Origin: Nitrosomonas sp. Nm166
Lineage (GTDB): Bacteria; Pseudomonadota; Gammaproteobacteria; Burkholderiales; Nitrosomonadaceae
Direction: 5' to 3'
Length of the DNA stretch: 47,499 bases
NCBI RefSeq assembly: GCF_900112825.1
Contig: NZ_FONE01000025.1
Coordinates: forward strand, 1-47,499
Shown: positions 36,810 to 47,499 of the stretch, piece after piece
Layout: each line of letters begins with the position of its first letter
Position numbering within the stretch: position 1 is the stretch's first letter
The notes under the pieces: model-generated
Told to the model about the DNA's origin: nothing
Databases searched by the model: none
Seen by the model: only the letters and a program-made list of their open reading frames with translations
Translations under genes and position numbers: made by a program

Positions 36810-37483
36810 TTAACGCAGTCAGCAGGCTCGTCTAGTTTTGTCTCATCTTTCAATTAATTCGTTTGATTGATTTTAAATATGGAAACAAAAGGCTTGCCCA
36901 GTTTTCAAAATAAATTCTGATTCTTCAAATGATTATTCCTTAACAATTAACTGCTTATCGGCTGTTTCTCTAGTCTCAAAAATATTTATCACTATGTGCG
37001 GTATCCGGCTGACCAAGCTGATTTGGATCATCATAATTTTACTTTGTTGATGGGTTTTATAGTTTTATGATGAATAAAAGCAGATACTTAATGTTGATTA
37101 GCGCTTTTATAATATTCCCGGGAAACCCGTAGATAGAAGTAAGCATTTTGTTCAATTTACTTATCAAACATGTAATTCTATTAAACAAGAAGTTAAGTAG
37201 TTGAGCCTCTGCAACAGACGGATTGTTTGCGATTCCCTCGAATGTTGCAGGTGAAAGTCAATTATTACGAATTAATCGTATGACTGTATCGATAAAAGAC
37301 CAGACGATTGACTTGTCATAGTGCAGCATGAATAGGAAAGGCGAACAACACAAGTTGAATGATTGTTCATTGCATATTTTTTCATTGATCGTCATCAGCC
37401 GATTGAAAAGTAATTACATCAATACTCAAGCGCTGAATGATGTGACACAGCGTGTTAAATCCTAACACTTATGGAGTAATCAT
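36810..37483. other. Long AT-rich intergenic stretch upstream of the first RTX-repeat gene
   Basis: About 674 bases with no supported coding frame on either strand. It should contain the promoter for the 971-residue secreted protein. No clear operator, repeat or RNA gene was recognised. Confidence 0.5.
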
Positions 37484-40399
37484 ATGGCTGATCCTATCTT
37501 TAATAATATCACCCTTAATCCGTTTGGCTTGAGTAACGTGGGACGGGACGCCAGTCCCGCCTTGGTGGATATCGACGGCGATGGTGATTTGGATGCCTTC
37601 GTCGGCGAATTGTATGGCAACACATTGTTTTTCAGGAACACAGGAACAGCCAACAACCCCATCTTTGCTGCTGCCATCACTAATCCGTTTGGCTTGAGTA
37701 ACGTGGGCTATCTTGCCAGCTCTTCTTTTGTGGATATCGATAACGATAGCGATCTGGATGCCTTCGTCGGCACCAGCGAAGGCAATGCTCTGTTTTTTAA
37801 AAATACCGGGACAGCAAGCAATCCAATTTTTGCTGAACCCATTTCCAATCCGTTTGGCTTAAGTAGCGTGAATGCCTTTGCCAATCCCACTTTTATCGAT
37901 ATTGATGGTGATAGCGATTTAGATGCTTTTATCGGTAATTATGACGGCGATACGCTGTTTTTTAGAAACACTGGAACAACCGAAGACCCTATCTTTGGTG
38001 TTCCCGAGACTAATCCGTTTGGCTTGAGCGGTGTTGGTCGATATATGGCCAGCCCCACTTTTATTGATATCGATGGCGATGGCGACTTAGATGCTTTCAT
38101 AGGTTCGGGAGGTAATTATAGCAACCCTGATGGCACGTGGTTTTTTAGAAATATTGGAACAGTTAATAATCCGGTATTTTACCGCGACAGCGAGAACCCA
38201 TTTGGCTTGAGCAGGGTAGGAGGATATATCAATCCACCTGTCTTTGCTGATATTGACGGAGATAGCGATTTAGATGCTTTTATCGGCAGTGGCGCAGGTG
38301 ATATATCTTTTTTCCAGAACATTGGAGAAGGTAACGTTCCTTTTTTTTCTGCAAGTTCGCTTGGGGTCGGTGAGGTAGGGCTCAACCCTGAACCTGCTTT
38401 CGCGGATATCGACGGCGATGGTGATCTAGATGCTTTTATCGGAAAAAGCGACAGTTATTATGATGAAGAGGGCGGTAATACGCTGTTTTTTGAGAACACA
38501 GGCACAGTCAACAGCCCAGCATTTGCTGCTCCTGAAACTAATCCGTTTGGCTTGAGTGATGTGGGCAGCTTTGCTAGCCCTGCTCTGGTGGACATTGACA
38601 GCGACGGCGATTTAGATGTTTTTATAGGAAATGATGCGGGCAACGCCCTGTTTTTTGAGAACACAGGCACAGTCAACAGCCCAGCATTTGCTGCTCCTGA
38701 AACTAATCCGTTTGGCTTGAGTGATACAGGTGAGTATGCTACTCCTGTCTTTGTAGATATCGACAATGATGGTGATTTAGATGCTTTCGTGGGAAATGCT
38801 GCTGGCGACGCATTTTTCTTTCAAAATACGGGAACAGCCAGCAGTCCAGCATTTGCTGCTCCTGAAACCAATCCATTTGGCTTGAAAGGTAACCCAGCCT
38901 TTATCGATGTGGATGGAGACGGCGATTTGGATGCCTTCGTGGAGGATGCTCTTTTTAGGAATACCGGAACAGCCACTAGTCCGGCGTTTACTCTAGAAAG
39001 CAGTTCATTTGGCTTGCCGGAAAATTTCTTCCGTTCTTTCATTAGCAGCCGGACTTTTATCGATATCGATGGGGATGGGGATTTAGATGCTTACGTGACT
39101 GGATCTTATGAGTACGCTGGCAGCTATCCGTTCGAGAATTTTTTCATTAACAATAATGCACCCAACGTTGCAAATTTAACCACCGATGAAACATATACCA
39201 AAGGCACGTCGTTAAATCTAACTGATATTATTATCAGCGATCCCGATAGTGCCATTGTCACCGCAACTTTAACGTTATCTGATAGTGCAGCTGGTAGTTT
39301 AAGTACTGCCACATCCGGTACAGTGACTTCCACCTATGATCCGGGTACAGGGGTATGGACAGCCAATGGTGCATTAGCAGACGTAAATACGCTGCTTGCG
39401 GATTTAGCCTTTATTCCAGCAGCTGGTTTTAATGACGCTTTTACCATTAATACCAGTATTTCGGATGGCGTGGCAGAACCACTTCTCGGCAGTAAAAGTT
39501 TTAATCCAGCGTTGGTGAGTACTTCCGGAAATGATATCTTGACGGGCACGTCATCCAGCAATGATACAGTAACTTATGCTTTCGCCACCGCATCAGTAAC
39601 GGTTTCTCTGAACATTACCACGCAGCAAGATACGGGCGGTGCGGGGTTAGACACCTTGACTGACATTGAGAATTTAATTGGTAGCGACTTTGATGACGAC
39701 TTGACAGGTAATGCGGCCAATAACATTTTGAACGGAGGTGCGGGTAATGACATCCTGCGAGGATGGTCTGGGGCAGATACTCTGAGCGGTGGATCAGGAA
39801 ATGATAGTTATTTTGTTGAGAATGCCGGTGATGTCGTGATTGAAAATTTCAGCGAGGATATTGATCAGGTTAGCAGTAGGGTCACTTACTCACTGCCGGC
39901 TAACATAGAAGAGCTTACCTTAACCGGCACAGCGGCGGTCAATGGAACCGGCAACAGTCAGAATAATGTTATTACTGGAAATAACGCCGCCAATCAATTA
40001 AAGGGTGAGGCCGGTAACGATATTCTTAATGGTGGTGCTGGCAGCGATATTCTCGACGGCGGCATAGGTACTAATACATTAACGGGTGGATCAGGTAACG
40101 ATTTCTTTAGATTTACTTCAGCAGATTGCTTGGACACGATCACTGACTTTACCGTAATTGGTGATACTATCCATCTTGAAAATGCCGTGTTTACCGCATT
40201 AACGGAGACAGGAATTTTAGCATCTGAAAATTTCCGAATCGGTGCACAAGCATTGGATGCTGATGATTTTATTATATATAACAGTGAAACAGGGATCTTG
40301 CTATACGATGTGGATGGCAATGGAACGGAAGCTGCGGTGCAAATTGCGATCGTTAGCGCTGGTTTGAATATGACTCATGAGGATGTCGTGGTGATATAG
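37484..40399 (+). CDS. Secreted FG-GAP/VCBS-like repeat protein with RTX C-terminus (971 aa)
   Basis: Ten imperfect units of about 55 residues fill the first 560 residues. Each reads roughly NPFGLSxVG...ADIDGDGDLDAFIGN...LFFxNTGTxxxPxFAA. The DxDxDGDxD part is a calcium-binding FG-GAP/VCBS loop that suggests a beta-propeller or extended surface stalk. A cadherin-like stretch follows (about 560-685). RTX nonapeptides come next (NGGAGNDIL, SGGSGNDSY, NGGAGSDILDGG), then a hydrophobic end, DVVVI. With no N-terminal signal peptide and RTX repeats near the C-terminus, type I secretion is expected, but no transporter genes are nearby. The ATG has GGAG 7 bases upstream. The next gene is a shorter paralogue. 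Confidence 0.88.
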   Translation: MADPIFNNITLNPFGLSNVGRDASPALVDIDGDGDLDAFVGELYGNTLFFRNTGTANNPIFAAAITNPFGLSNVGYLASSSFVDIDNDSDLDAFVGTSEGNALFFKNTGTASNPIFAEPISNPFGLSSVNAFANPTFIDIDGDSDLDAFIGNYDGDTLFFRNTGTTEDPIFGVPETNPFGLSGVGRYMASPTFIDIDGDGDLDAFIGSGGNYSNPDGTWFFRNIGTVNNPVFYRDSENPFGLSRVGGYINPPVFADIDGDSDLDAFIGSGAGDISFFQNIGEGNVPFFSASSLGVGEVGLNPEPAFADIDGDGDLDAFIGKSDSYYDEEGGNTLFFENTGTVNSPAFAAPETNPFGLSDVGSFASPALVDIDSDGDLDVFIGNDAGNALFFENTGTVNSPAFAAPETNPFGLSDTGEYATPVFVDIDNDGDLDAFVGNAAGDAFFFQNTGTASSPAFAAPETNPFGLKGNPAFIDVDGDGDLDAFVEDALFRNTGTATSPAFTLESSSFGLPENFFRSFISSRTFIDIDGDGDLDAYVTGSYEYAGSYPFENFFINNNAPNVANLTTDETYTKGTSLNLTDIIISDPDSAIVTATLTLSDSAAGSLSTATSGTVTSTYDPGTGVWTANGALADVNTLLADLAFIPAAGFNDAFTINTSISDGVAEPLLGSKSFNPALVSTSGNDILTGTSSSNDTVTYAFATASVTVSLNITTQQDTGGAGLDTLTDIENLIGSDFDDDLTGNAANNILNGGAGNDILRGWSGADTLSGGSGNDSYFVENAGDVVIENFSEDIDQVSSRVTYSLPANIEELTLTGTAAVNGTGNSQNNVITGNNAANQLKGEAGNDILNGGAGSDILDGGIGTNTLTGGSGNDFFRFTSADCLDTITDFTVIGDTIHLENAVFTALTETGILASENFRIGAQALDADDFIIYNSETGILLYDVDGNGTEAAVQIAIVSAGLNMTHEDVVVI
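38483..38725 (+). repeat. 78-bp perfect direct repeat, 165-bp period, inside the first RTX gene
   Basis: Bases 38483-38560 and 38648-38725 are identical over 78 bases. The offset of 165 bases equals 55 codons, one protein repeat unit. The other units are more diverged, so this pair shows recent duplication or gene conversion. A third, partly matching copy begins near 38819. Confidence 0.85.
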
Positions 40400-40735
40400 G
40401 TAGAGAAGTTGACCGAGAATTGCAGATGAGATAATTTTCAGGTATGGTAAATAAGTTCTTAATTTTAATAACTTCTTGAACAAGCTATAAAATTACGATT
40501 ATTGATTAATGTTAGGCTGATATATCCTATGCAGGGGTATATCAGTATTGATTGAATTGATTGAAGGTGACTAGTTTTGCAATAGCGCAGCAAGTGGGCA
40601 ATAGAGGTTAAATAACCAATCTTATGCATATTTGCCTACCCATCTCATAGCCTTTAGAAGAAGTGATCTCTATACCAGAAGCAATAAATTTCGTGATGCG
40701 CTGCGTTGTTCAAAGTATATATTTGGAGTGAGAGT
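40400..40735. other. Intergenic stretch between the two RTX-repeat genes
   Basis: About 336 bases, AT-rich, with no supported gene or clear terminator. A 60-codon antisense frame near 40301-40483 overlaps the coding end of the first gene and is not called. A separate promoter for the second gene is likely here. Confidence 0.4.
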
Positions 40736-42697
40736 ATGCCAGTATTTAGCTTAACTGCTATCAATCCGTTTGGTTTGACGGACGTAGGAACTTTGGCCGC
40801 CCCTGCCTTAGCGGATATCGATAATGATGGGGATTTGGATGCCTTCGTGGGTGAGGTATTTAACGGTACCTTGTTTTTCAGAAATACAGGAACAGTCAGC
40901 AGTCCAACGTTTGCGGCAGCTGTCGCTAATCCGTTTGGTTTGAGTAATGTCAGTTTCTACGCTAACCCCACTTTAGCGGATATCGATAACGATGGGGATT
41001 TGGATGCCTTCATAGGTAATGCTGATGGTAACACGTTGTTTTATAGAAATACGGGGACGGTCAGCAGTCCAGCGTTTGCGGCAGCCGTTACTAATCCGTT
41101 TGGTTTGAGCGATGCAGGCACACAAGTGAGTCCAACCTTTGCGGATATTGACAATGATGGGGATTTGGATGCCTTTATCGGTAATTCTGATGGCAATATA
41201 TTGTTTTTCAGGAACACGGGTACAGCCGGCAATCCGACATTTGCTGCGGGAATTCAGAATCCGTTCGGTTTAAGTGACGTAGGCTTCCTGGCCAATCCCA
41301 CCTTTGCCGATAATGATGGTGATGGTGATTTAGATGCCTTTATTGGTAACCTTGATGGCAATACGTTGTTTTTTAGGAACACGGGAACTGCCACTGCTCC
41401 AGTGTTTGCTGCGGCCAGCACCAATCCGCTTGGTTTAAGTGATGTGGATTCCAATGCAAGTCCTGTTTTTGTAGATATCGACAATGATGGTGATTTGGAT
41501 GCTTTTGTCGGTAATAGAGATGGCAATACATTGTTCTTCTTGAATGATTCCTCGGCTGTGTTTCTGGCTAGCACGGCAGGAAACGATATTCTGACAGGTA
41601 CAGCAGCATCTGTGCATGATACTGTCAGCTATGCTTCTGCTGCCGGCTCAGTCACCGTTTCCCTGATTGTTACTACGCAGCAAAATACGGGTGGTGCCGG
41701 ATCAGATACCTTGACCAATATCGAAAATCTGACCGGTAGCAACTTTAACGATAATCTGACGGGCGATGGCAAGAATAATGTCTTGAATGGCATGAATGGT
41801 GATGACACGCTCAATGGTAATGCTGGAGCAGATGTGATGATCGGTGGTTTGGGTAACGATACTTTTGTAGTGAGCAGTACTGGAGATGTCGTGATTGAAT
41901 ACCGCAATGAGGGCATTGACAAGGCCAACAGCGCGGTGACTTATACACTGCCAGTAGACGTGGAGAATCTCACTTTGACTGGTACGTTGGCTGTTAACGG
42001 TACCGGTAATGGCTTAAATAATGTTTTGGTGGGTAATGCAGCCGCTAATCGATTAAATGGCGGCGGCGGTAACGATACGCTTGATGGCAGAGCTGGTGCG
42101 GATACTATGCTCGGCGGATTGGGTTTTGATAATTATGTGGTTGATAATGTGGATGATACCATTACCGAAAACCCTAGTGAGGGCACTGACAAGGTCAGCA
42201 GCAGTGTAACGTATACATTGCCCGCGAATGTAGAGAATCTCCTGCTGACAGGTGCAACAGCCATTAATGGCACGGGCAATAATCTAGCCAATAGCATTAC
42301 TGGAAATTCAGCCAATAATCAGTTAAACGGCGGAGGGGGTAACGATATTCTTGATGGTAGCACGGGTACCAATACATTCACAGGTGGTGCCGGTGCAGAT
42401 ATTTTCCGGATTACTACGGCCGGTCACATTGACACAATCACTGACTATAATGTGGCTGCAGATACTATCCAGCTTGAGAATGCTGTGTTTACCGCATTAA
42501 TGGGGACAGGTGTCTTAGCCGCCAGCCGATTCAGAGTCGGCGCACAAGCATTAGATGCCAATGATTTTATTATCTATAACAGTACAACGGGTGCTTTGCT
42601 ATATGATGCCGATGGCAATGGCGCGGGAGCTGCGGTACAAATTGCTACGCTTGGTGCAGGGCTGAGCATGACCAATGCGGATATCGTGGTGATCTAG
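40736..42697 (+). CDS. Secreted FG-GAP/VCBS-like repeat protein with RTX C-terminus (653 aa)
   Basis: Shorter paralogue of the preceding gene. Five units of about 55 residues (NPFGLSDVG...DIDNDGDLDAFIGN...LFFRNTGT) cover residues 1-280. RTX blocks follow, with NGGGGNDTLDG, MLGGLGFDNYVVDN, NGGGGNDILDG and a C-terminal domain (about 550-653) nearly the same as that of its neighbour, ending MTNADIVVI. Such ends carry type I secretion signals. The frame is open from 40706, but the ATG at 40736 has GGAG 7 bases upstream and yields the same MPVFSLTAINPFGL-type N-terminus as the paralogue. The cadherin-like segment present in the longer protein is absent. Calcium-dependent folding outside the cell is inferred. 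Confidence 0.88.
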   Translation: MPVFSLTAINPFGLTDVGTLAAPALADIDNDGDLDAFVGEVFNGTLFFRNTGTVSSPTFAAAVANPFGLSNVSFYANPTLADIDNDGDLDAFIGNADGNTLFYRNTGTVSSPAFAAAVTNPFGLSDAGTQVSPTFADIDNDGDLDAFIGNSDGNILFFRNTGTAGNPTFAAGIQNPFGLSDVGFLANPTFADNDGDGDLDAFIGNLDGNTLFFRNTGTATAPVFAAASTNPLGLSDVDSNASPVFVDIDNDGDLDAFVGNRDGNTLFFLNDSSAVFLASTAGNDILTGTAASVHDTVSYASAAGSVTVSLIVTTQQNTGGAGSDTLTNIENLTGSNFNDNLTGDGKNNVLNGMNGDDTLNGNAGADVMIGGLGNDTFVVSSTGDVVIEYRNEGIDKANSAVTYTLPVDVENLTLTGTLAVNGTGNGLNNVLVGNAAANRLNGGGGNDTLDGRAGADTMLGGLGFDNYVVDNVDDTITENPSEGTDKVSSSVTYTLPANVENLLLTGATAINGTGNNLANSITGNSANNQLNGGGGNDILDGSTGTNTFTGGAGADIFRITTAGHIDTITDYNVAADTIQLENAVFTALMGTGVLAASRFRVGAQALDANDFIIYNSTTGALLYDADGNGAGAAVQIATLGAGLSMTNADIVVI

Positions 42698-42723
42698 TTA
42701 TGGATGAGGGATCCTCAGATTAA

Positions 42724-42924
42724 TCAGAACTCATTGAGCCTGGAAAATTTTTCCTGGCGCTTTTTCTCATCAAAATAAAGTGGCTCATTGGGTTCGAGCC
42801 GGTGTCCCAAATTCGGAATTTGTACCCAGAGATCAGGAAACTCTCTCAATCTTCTGAAATGACGGGCATTTTTCTTGAAACCCGGTTTGTTATCTAGCGA
42901 GTACAGAAGCTCGAATAACAACAA
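42724..42924 (-). CDS. Small hypothetical ORF, possibly a gene remnant
   Basis: A 66-codon frame from a TTG at 42924, directly after an in-frame stop. The product is basic and polar (FKKNARHFRRLREFPDL, later EPLYFDEKKRQEKF) without recognised domains. It has no clear ribosome-binding site. It may be the C-terminal remnant of a longer gene. It lies in the gap between the RTX genes and the DUF4124 gene. Confidence 0.3.
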   Translation of the reverse strand: MLLFELLYSLDNKPGFKKNARHFRRLREFPDLWVQIPNLGHRLEPNEPLYFDEKKRQEKFSRLNEF

Positions 42925-43052
42925 CTATCCTGAAATATCAATTTTGTTCGCGCTGTTAGCCTGCTTTCAATAGAAGCAGATACTCCAGCTAAGTCTGAAG
43001 TATCTGTACGTGAAAATATAATTTCAAGTATGAATCTAATGAATCCAGCCGT

Positions 43053-43520
43053 TTAATTTTCAGATGCTTGTTTATTACAGAATGTTGCAATTGCTTGGTT
43101 GGCTTCATTAATTCGTTTCTGACGCATGTCATCATCGACATAAGCAATTCCACCACTGCCATCTGGAATGGTTAAACGGGGTGAATCACTATACATTCTA
43201 AGCCGGCTTTGGGCATCAATGCATTTCTTTTTATTTTCTTCCGCTTTGGCTAACTGCTTGGCTTCTTCCTCCTTTTTCTGCTGCTGGCGCTTGTCAAACT
43301 CAAGCCTTTCCTCACTCAAAGTTTTAGATTGATTTATTGCATTATTTGTCGGTGCAGATACCGATTTGAGATTTAGGCGTTGTTTTTCCCTTGAAACGCC
43401 GGGTGGAGGCGGTTGATCTGTATACTGTGTTTTGCCATTTTCATCAACCCATTTATAAACTTGGGCATTAGCTGTTACACTGAGTAGCCATATAAGTCCA
43501 GTCCATACAAAAAATTTCAT
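43053..43520 (-). CDS. DUF4124-domain exported protein
   Basis: A 155-residue protein with a signal peptide (about 1-19, ending VTANA). The short DUF4124 domain follows directly (QVYKWVDENGKTQYTDQPPPPG). A highly charged coiled-coil stretch comes next (LSEERLEFDKRQQQKKEEEA), and then a small C-terminal part with two cysteines. DUF4124 proteins are frequent periplasmic proteins of betaproteobacteria with unknown function. It is divergent from guaB; the 167-base gap between the starts holds both promoters. Confidence 0.85.
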   Translation of the reverse strand: MKFFVWTGLIWLLSVTANAQVYKWVDENGKTQYTDQPPPPGVSREKQRLNLKSVSAPTNNAINQSKTLSEERLEFDKRQQQKKEEEAKQLAKAEENKKKCIDAQSRLRMYSDSPRLTIPDGSGGIAYVDDDMRQKRINEANQAIATFCNKQASEN

Positions 43521-43579
43521 CGAATGTTCCTCGAGGTGAATAACTTAATAAACATCGGACACGCCTTTAGGTAACTTGA

Positions 43580-45151
<1,572 letters not shown>

Positions 45152-45163
45152 GAATTAATTTCA

Positions 45164-46726
45164 ATGCATCAGAAAATCCTTATCCTGGACTTTGGATCCC
45201 AGTATACGCAGTTGATTGCCCGGCGTATCCGTGAAACGAACGTTTATTGCGAATTGCATCCGCATGATGTCAGTGCGGAGTTTATCAAAGAATTTTCTCC
45301 CAAGGGCATCATACTATCTGGCGGTCCTGCTTCGGTTACTGAAGATGAAACACCTCGTGCGCCGCAAATCGTGTTTGAACTCAATATTCCGGTACTGGGT
45401 ATCTGCTATGGTATGCAAACAATGGCGGCGCAGTTGGAGGGTGTTGTTGAAAATGCGCTGGTACGCGAGTTTGGCTATGCAGAAATACTAACGACACAAC
45501 ATGGCGTGTTATTTGAGGAAATTAAAGACCGTACCAATGCAGCCGGAAACCATGTACTGGATGTCTGGATGAGCCACGGGGATAAAGTAGTTGCTTTGCC
45601 TGCCGGGTTCCAGGTGATGGCATATAACGCAGCAACGCCGATTGCTGCAATGGCAGATGATAAGCGTCAGTTTTATGGTATTCAGTTTCATCCTGAAGTT
45701 ACTCATACACTTCAAGGCAAAGCGATTATCGACCGTTTTGTGCACGATATCTGCGGCATTGGATATGACTGGAATATGCCGGATTATGTCGATGAGGCGA
45801 TTGGCAAGATCCGTGCAACTGTGGGAAATGATCAGGTCATCCTGGGGTTGTCCGGTGGTGTTGATTCCTCAGTGGCGGCCGCATTGATCCATCGCGCCAT
45901 TGGAGATCAACTTACTTGCGTATTTGTGGACAATGGTCTGCTACGTGCTAATGAAGCCAAGCAGGTCATGGAAATTTTTGCCAACTACCTGGCCGTGAAA
46001 GTGATTCATATCGATGCCAGCCGTGATTTTTATAGAAATCTTAAAGGCATCACAGATCCTGAAACCAAACGGCGAATTATTGGGCGTGAATTTATCGAAG
46101 TATTTCAGCGCGAGGCAGCAAAAATCAGCGACGCCAAATGGCTTGCGCAAGGCACAATTTACCCTGATGTGATTGAATCTGCCCACGGTAAAACCAAAAA
46201 AGCCCATACCATCAAGTCGCATCATAATGTAGGAGGGCTGCCTGAAACACTCCACCTTAAATTACTCGAGCCGTTGCGCGAACTATTTAAAGATGAAGTA
46301 AGGGAATTAGGTCTGGTGCTTGATTTGCCGCGCGAAATGGTATTCCGTCATCCATTCCCCGGACCCGGATTGGGCGTGCGTATTCTAGGCGAGGTCAAAT
46401 ATGAATATGCCGAGTTATTAAGGCAAGCGGATCAAATTTTTATTGAAGAATTGCAACATTCGGGCTGGTATGAAAAAACATCACAAGCTTTTGCGGTTTT
46501 CTTGCCGGTCAAATCCGTTGGAGTGATGGGTGATGGGCGCACCTATGAATACGTGATTGCCCTAAGAGCGGTGCAGACCCAGGATTTTATGACCGCAAAC
46601 TGGGCGGAACTGCCATACTCTCTGTTAAGTAAGGTTTCTAACCGCATCATCAACGAAATTCGCGGCATCAACCGCGTTGTCTACGATATTTCCGGTAAAC
46701 CGCCAGCAACCATTGAGTGGGAATAA
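45164..46726 (+). CDS. guaA: GMP synthase (glutamine-hydrolysing)
   Basis: Converts XMP to GMP using glutamine and ATP. The 520-residue protein has an N-terminal class I glutamine amidotransferase domain: LSGGPASV oxyanion region, catalytic Cys81 in GICYGMQ, and FHPEVTHT with the His/Glu of the triad. The ATP-pyrophosphatase domain follows with the PP-loop [12 protein letters not shown]. The C-terminal dimerisation domain ([15 protein letters not shown] to PPATIEWE) is complete. It is the second gene of the guaB-guaA operon, next to a CarS-like gene. Confidence 0.97.
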   Translation: MHQKILILDFGSQYTQLIARRIRETNVYCELHPHDVSAEFIKEFSPKGIILSGGPASVTEDETPRAPQIVFELNIPVLGICYGMQTMAAQLEGVVENALVREFGYAEILTTQHGVLFEEIKDRTNAAGNHVLDVWMSHGDKVVALPAGFQVMAYNAATPIAAMADDKRQFYGIQFHPEVTHTLQGKAIIDRFVHDICGIGYDWNMPDYVDEAIGKIRATVGNDQVILGLSGGVDSSVAAALIHRAIGDQLTCVFVDNGLLRANEAKQVMEIFANYLAVKVIHIDASRDFYRNLKGITDPETKRRIIGREFIEVFQREAAKISDAKWLAQGTIYPDVIESAHGKTKKAHTIKSHHNVGGLPETLHLKLLEPLRELFKDEVRELGLVLDLPREMVFRHPFPGPGLGVRILGEVKYEYAELLRQADQIFIEELQHSGWYEKTSQAFAVFLPVKSVGVMGDGRTYEYVIALRAVQTQDFMTANWAELPYSLLSKVSNRIINEIRGINRVVYDISGKPPATIEWE

Positions 46727-46806
46727 GACAATGAATTTGGATTCAATTTAATAAACCAAAGGTTGTTCTTACTCTTTAATAGTTATTTCTACCTTGAGTT
46801 CATCCA

Positions 46807-47298
46807 ATGGAGCAACTGCAACAGGAAATGATTCTGCTGGTTTGGTTGATGGGGGTGAATGGAGCGCCTATTCTGCTGGCAAAACTTGCTGGCAAACGGT
46901 TTAATTATCCTATTGATTTCAATAAATTATTTTTTGATGGAAAACCTATTCTGGGCTCGTCAAAAACGTTCCGAGGCCTATTTTCAGCGTTATTAATGTC
47001 GATTCTCATTGGCAATATTTTTACAGTACCTTTGTTGATCAGCTTATTGTTTGGCATCCTATCGATGGCGGGTGATCTTACTTCGAGTTTTATCAAAAGA
47101 CGTTTGGGTTTGCCACCCAGTTCCATGGCATTGGGTCTGGATCAGATTCCGGAATCCCTGTTTCCGCTCCTGGGATGCAAAGCACTGCTGGGGATCAGTA
47201 TGGAGCAGGTTGTCTTTGTCGTATTGGTATTCTTCGTGATGGAACTTGTCCTTTCATGGATTTTATTTCTGTTCAAGATCCGTAAAACCCCTTACTAA
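46807..47298 (+). CDS. CarS/DUF46-family integral membrane protein (CDP-archaeol-synthase-like)
   Basis: A 163-residue membrane protein with about four or five hydrophobic segments. Conserved blocks are FDGKPILGSSKTFRG and GDLTSSFIKRRLGLPPSS followed by LGLDQIPESL. These match the CTP-transferase family of archaeal CarS, which activates archaeal ether lipids with CTP and is related to CdsA. Bacterial members exist and their substrate is not established; an ordinary phosphatidate or another polyprenyl/ether lipid is possible. It lies 80 bases after guaA in the same direction and may be read from the same transcript. Confidence 0.8.
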   Translation: MEQLQQEMILLVWLMGVNGAPILLAKLAGKRFNYPIDFNKLFFDGKPILGSSKTFRGLFSALLMSILIGNIFTVPLLISLLFGILSMAGDLTSSFIKRRLGLPPSSMALGLDQIPESLFPLLGCKALLGISMEQVVFVVLVFFVMELVLSWILFLFKIRKTPY

Positions 47299-47403
47299 AC
47301 CGTGAAGAAGGGTTGAATTGAGTATTCCTGAGGTTTCTGATATTAACTAGTCGGCCCTGAAAAAGCATCTATCAATTATTTTTTTAAGAACCTGTTTGCA
47401 AAA

Positions 47404-47499
47404 TTAATAACGTCGTCGCAGAAGCAATTGAACGAAGGCAATTTGAATCCACACTTCCGAAGATGCAGGCAAGATTTCATGATCTTTACATAAACGTCG
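47404..47499 (-). CDS. IS5-type transposase, C-terminal end only (cut by window edge)
   Basis: The last 31 codons of a minus-strand gene enter from the right edge. The end reads ...LCKDHEILPASSEVW, then a hydrophobic helix and RRRY before the stop at 47404. This closing segment (KDYExLPxTSExxI-type, followed by LRRL) is typical of IS5-family DDE transposases. The IS end is expected within the next tens of bases leftward, near AAGAACCTGTTTGCAAAA (47380-47400). The main part of the element lies outside the window. Confidence 0.75.
   Translation of the reverse strand, partial: RRLCKDHEILPASSEVWIQIAFVQLLLRRRY

Noticed and set aside
37484..42697. Regularly spaced repeats that could suggest a CRISPR array
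   Set aside because: The spacing is 165 bases, the repeats are imperfect and in frame, and they encode a 55-residue protein unit. No CRISPR repeats or cas genes are present.

Overview
The window looks like chromosome from a betaproteobacterium, most likely of the Nitrosomonas group. The basis is the housekeeping order rnr-rlmB-argS-SPOR-dsbA-msrA, gmk-rpoZ-spoT and guaB-guaA, together with the moderate base composition and the style of the proteins. The genus is inferred from recall of gene order and was not tested by any search. Insertion-sequence fragments lie at both edges: a partial IS-type ORF at 1-84 and an IS5-type transposase C-terminus at 47404-47499.

Layout. (1) 1-2212: remnant of a type I restriction-modification locus, with an intact hsdM and an hsdS cut off after its first half next to the IS-like edge. 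(2) 2421-5250: a CheR-like methyltransferase convergent with an unusual 666-residue protein that joins a Clp1/Grc3-type polynucleotide kinase to a complete RNase Z-type metallo-beta-lactamase. This fusion is the best candidate for an undescribed activity. (3) 5761-8331: an XRE-ImmA/IrrE metallopeptidase with an overlapping partner gene, an empty AT-rich stretch and tRNA-Leu(CAG). (4) 8389-20081: conserved core genes rnr, rlmB, argS, a SPOR protein, dsbA, msrA, gmk, rpoZ, spoT and a lipoprotein. (5) 20135-30532: a defence island on the minus strand, GC-richer than its surroundings. It reads hsdM > YhcG-type PDDEXK protein > hsdS > OLD-family ATPase/nuclease > hsdR, and then a zeta-toxin-like kinase, a small partner and a Fic N-terminal remnant. 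Most junctions are 4-base start/stop overlaps. YhcG, HsdS and OLD are each frameshifted, and hsdR carries an in-frame palindromic repeat.

(6) 30607-36809: a three-module exported peptidase (M1 + M28 + PDZ) divergent from a TolB/PD40-like periplasmic protein, followed by a TIGR03032-like protein fused to a degenerate GNAT domain. (7) 37484-42697: two paralogous secreted proteins built from about 55-residue FG-GAP/VCBS-like repeats with C-terminal RTX calcium-binding repeats. (8) 42724-47298: a small unknown ORF, a DUF4124 protein, guaB, guaA and a CarS/DUF46-family membrane protein.

How the parts fit. gmk, guaB and guaA supply guanine nucleotides, while spoT makes and degrades (p)ppGpp and lies just downstream of rpoZ, whose product helps RNA polymerase respond to it. 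rnr, rlmB and argS belong to RNA turnover and translation. The two type I loci, OLD, YhcG, ImmA/IrrE, zeta and Fic pieces are accessory defence or stress genes, several of them decaying.
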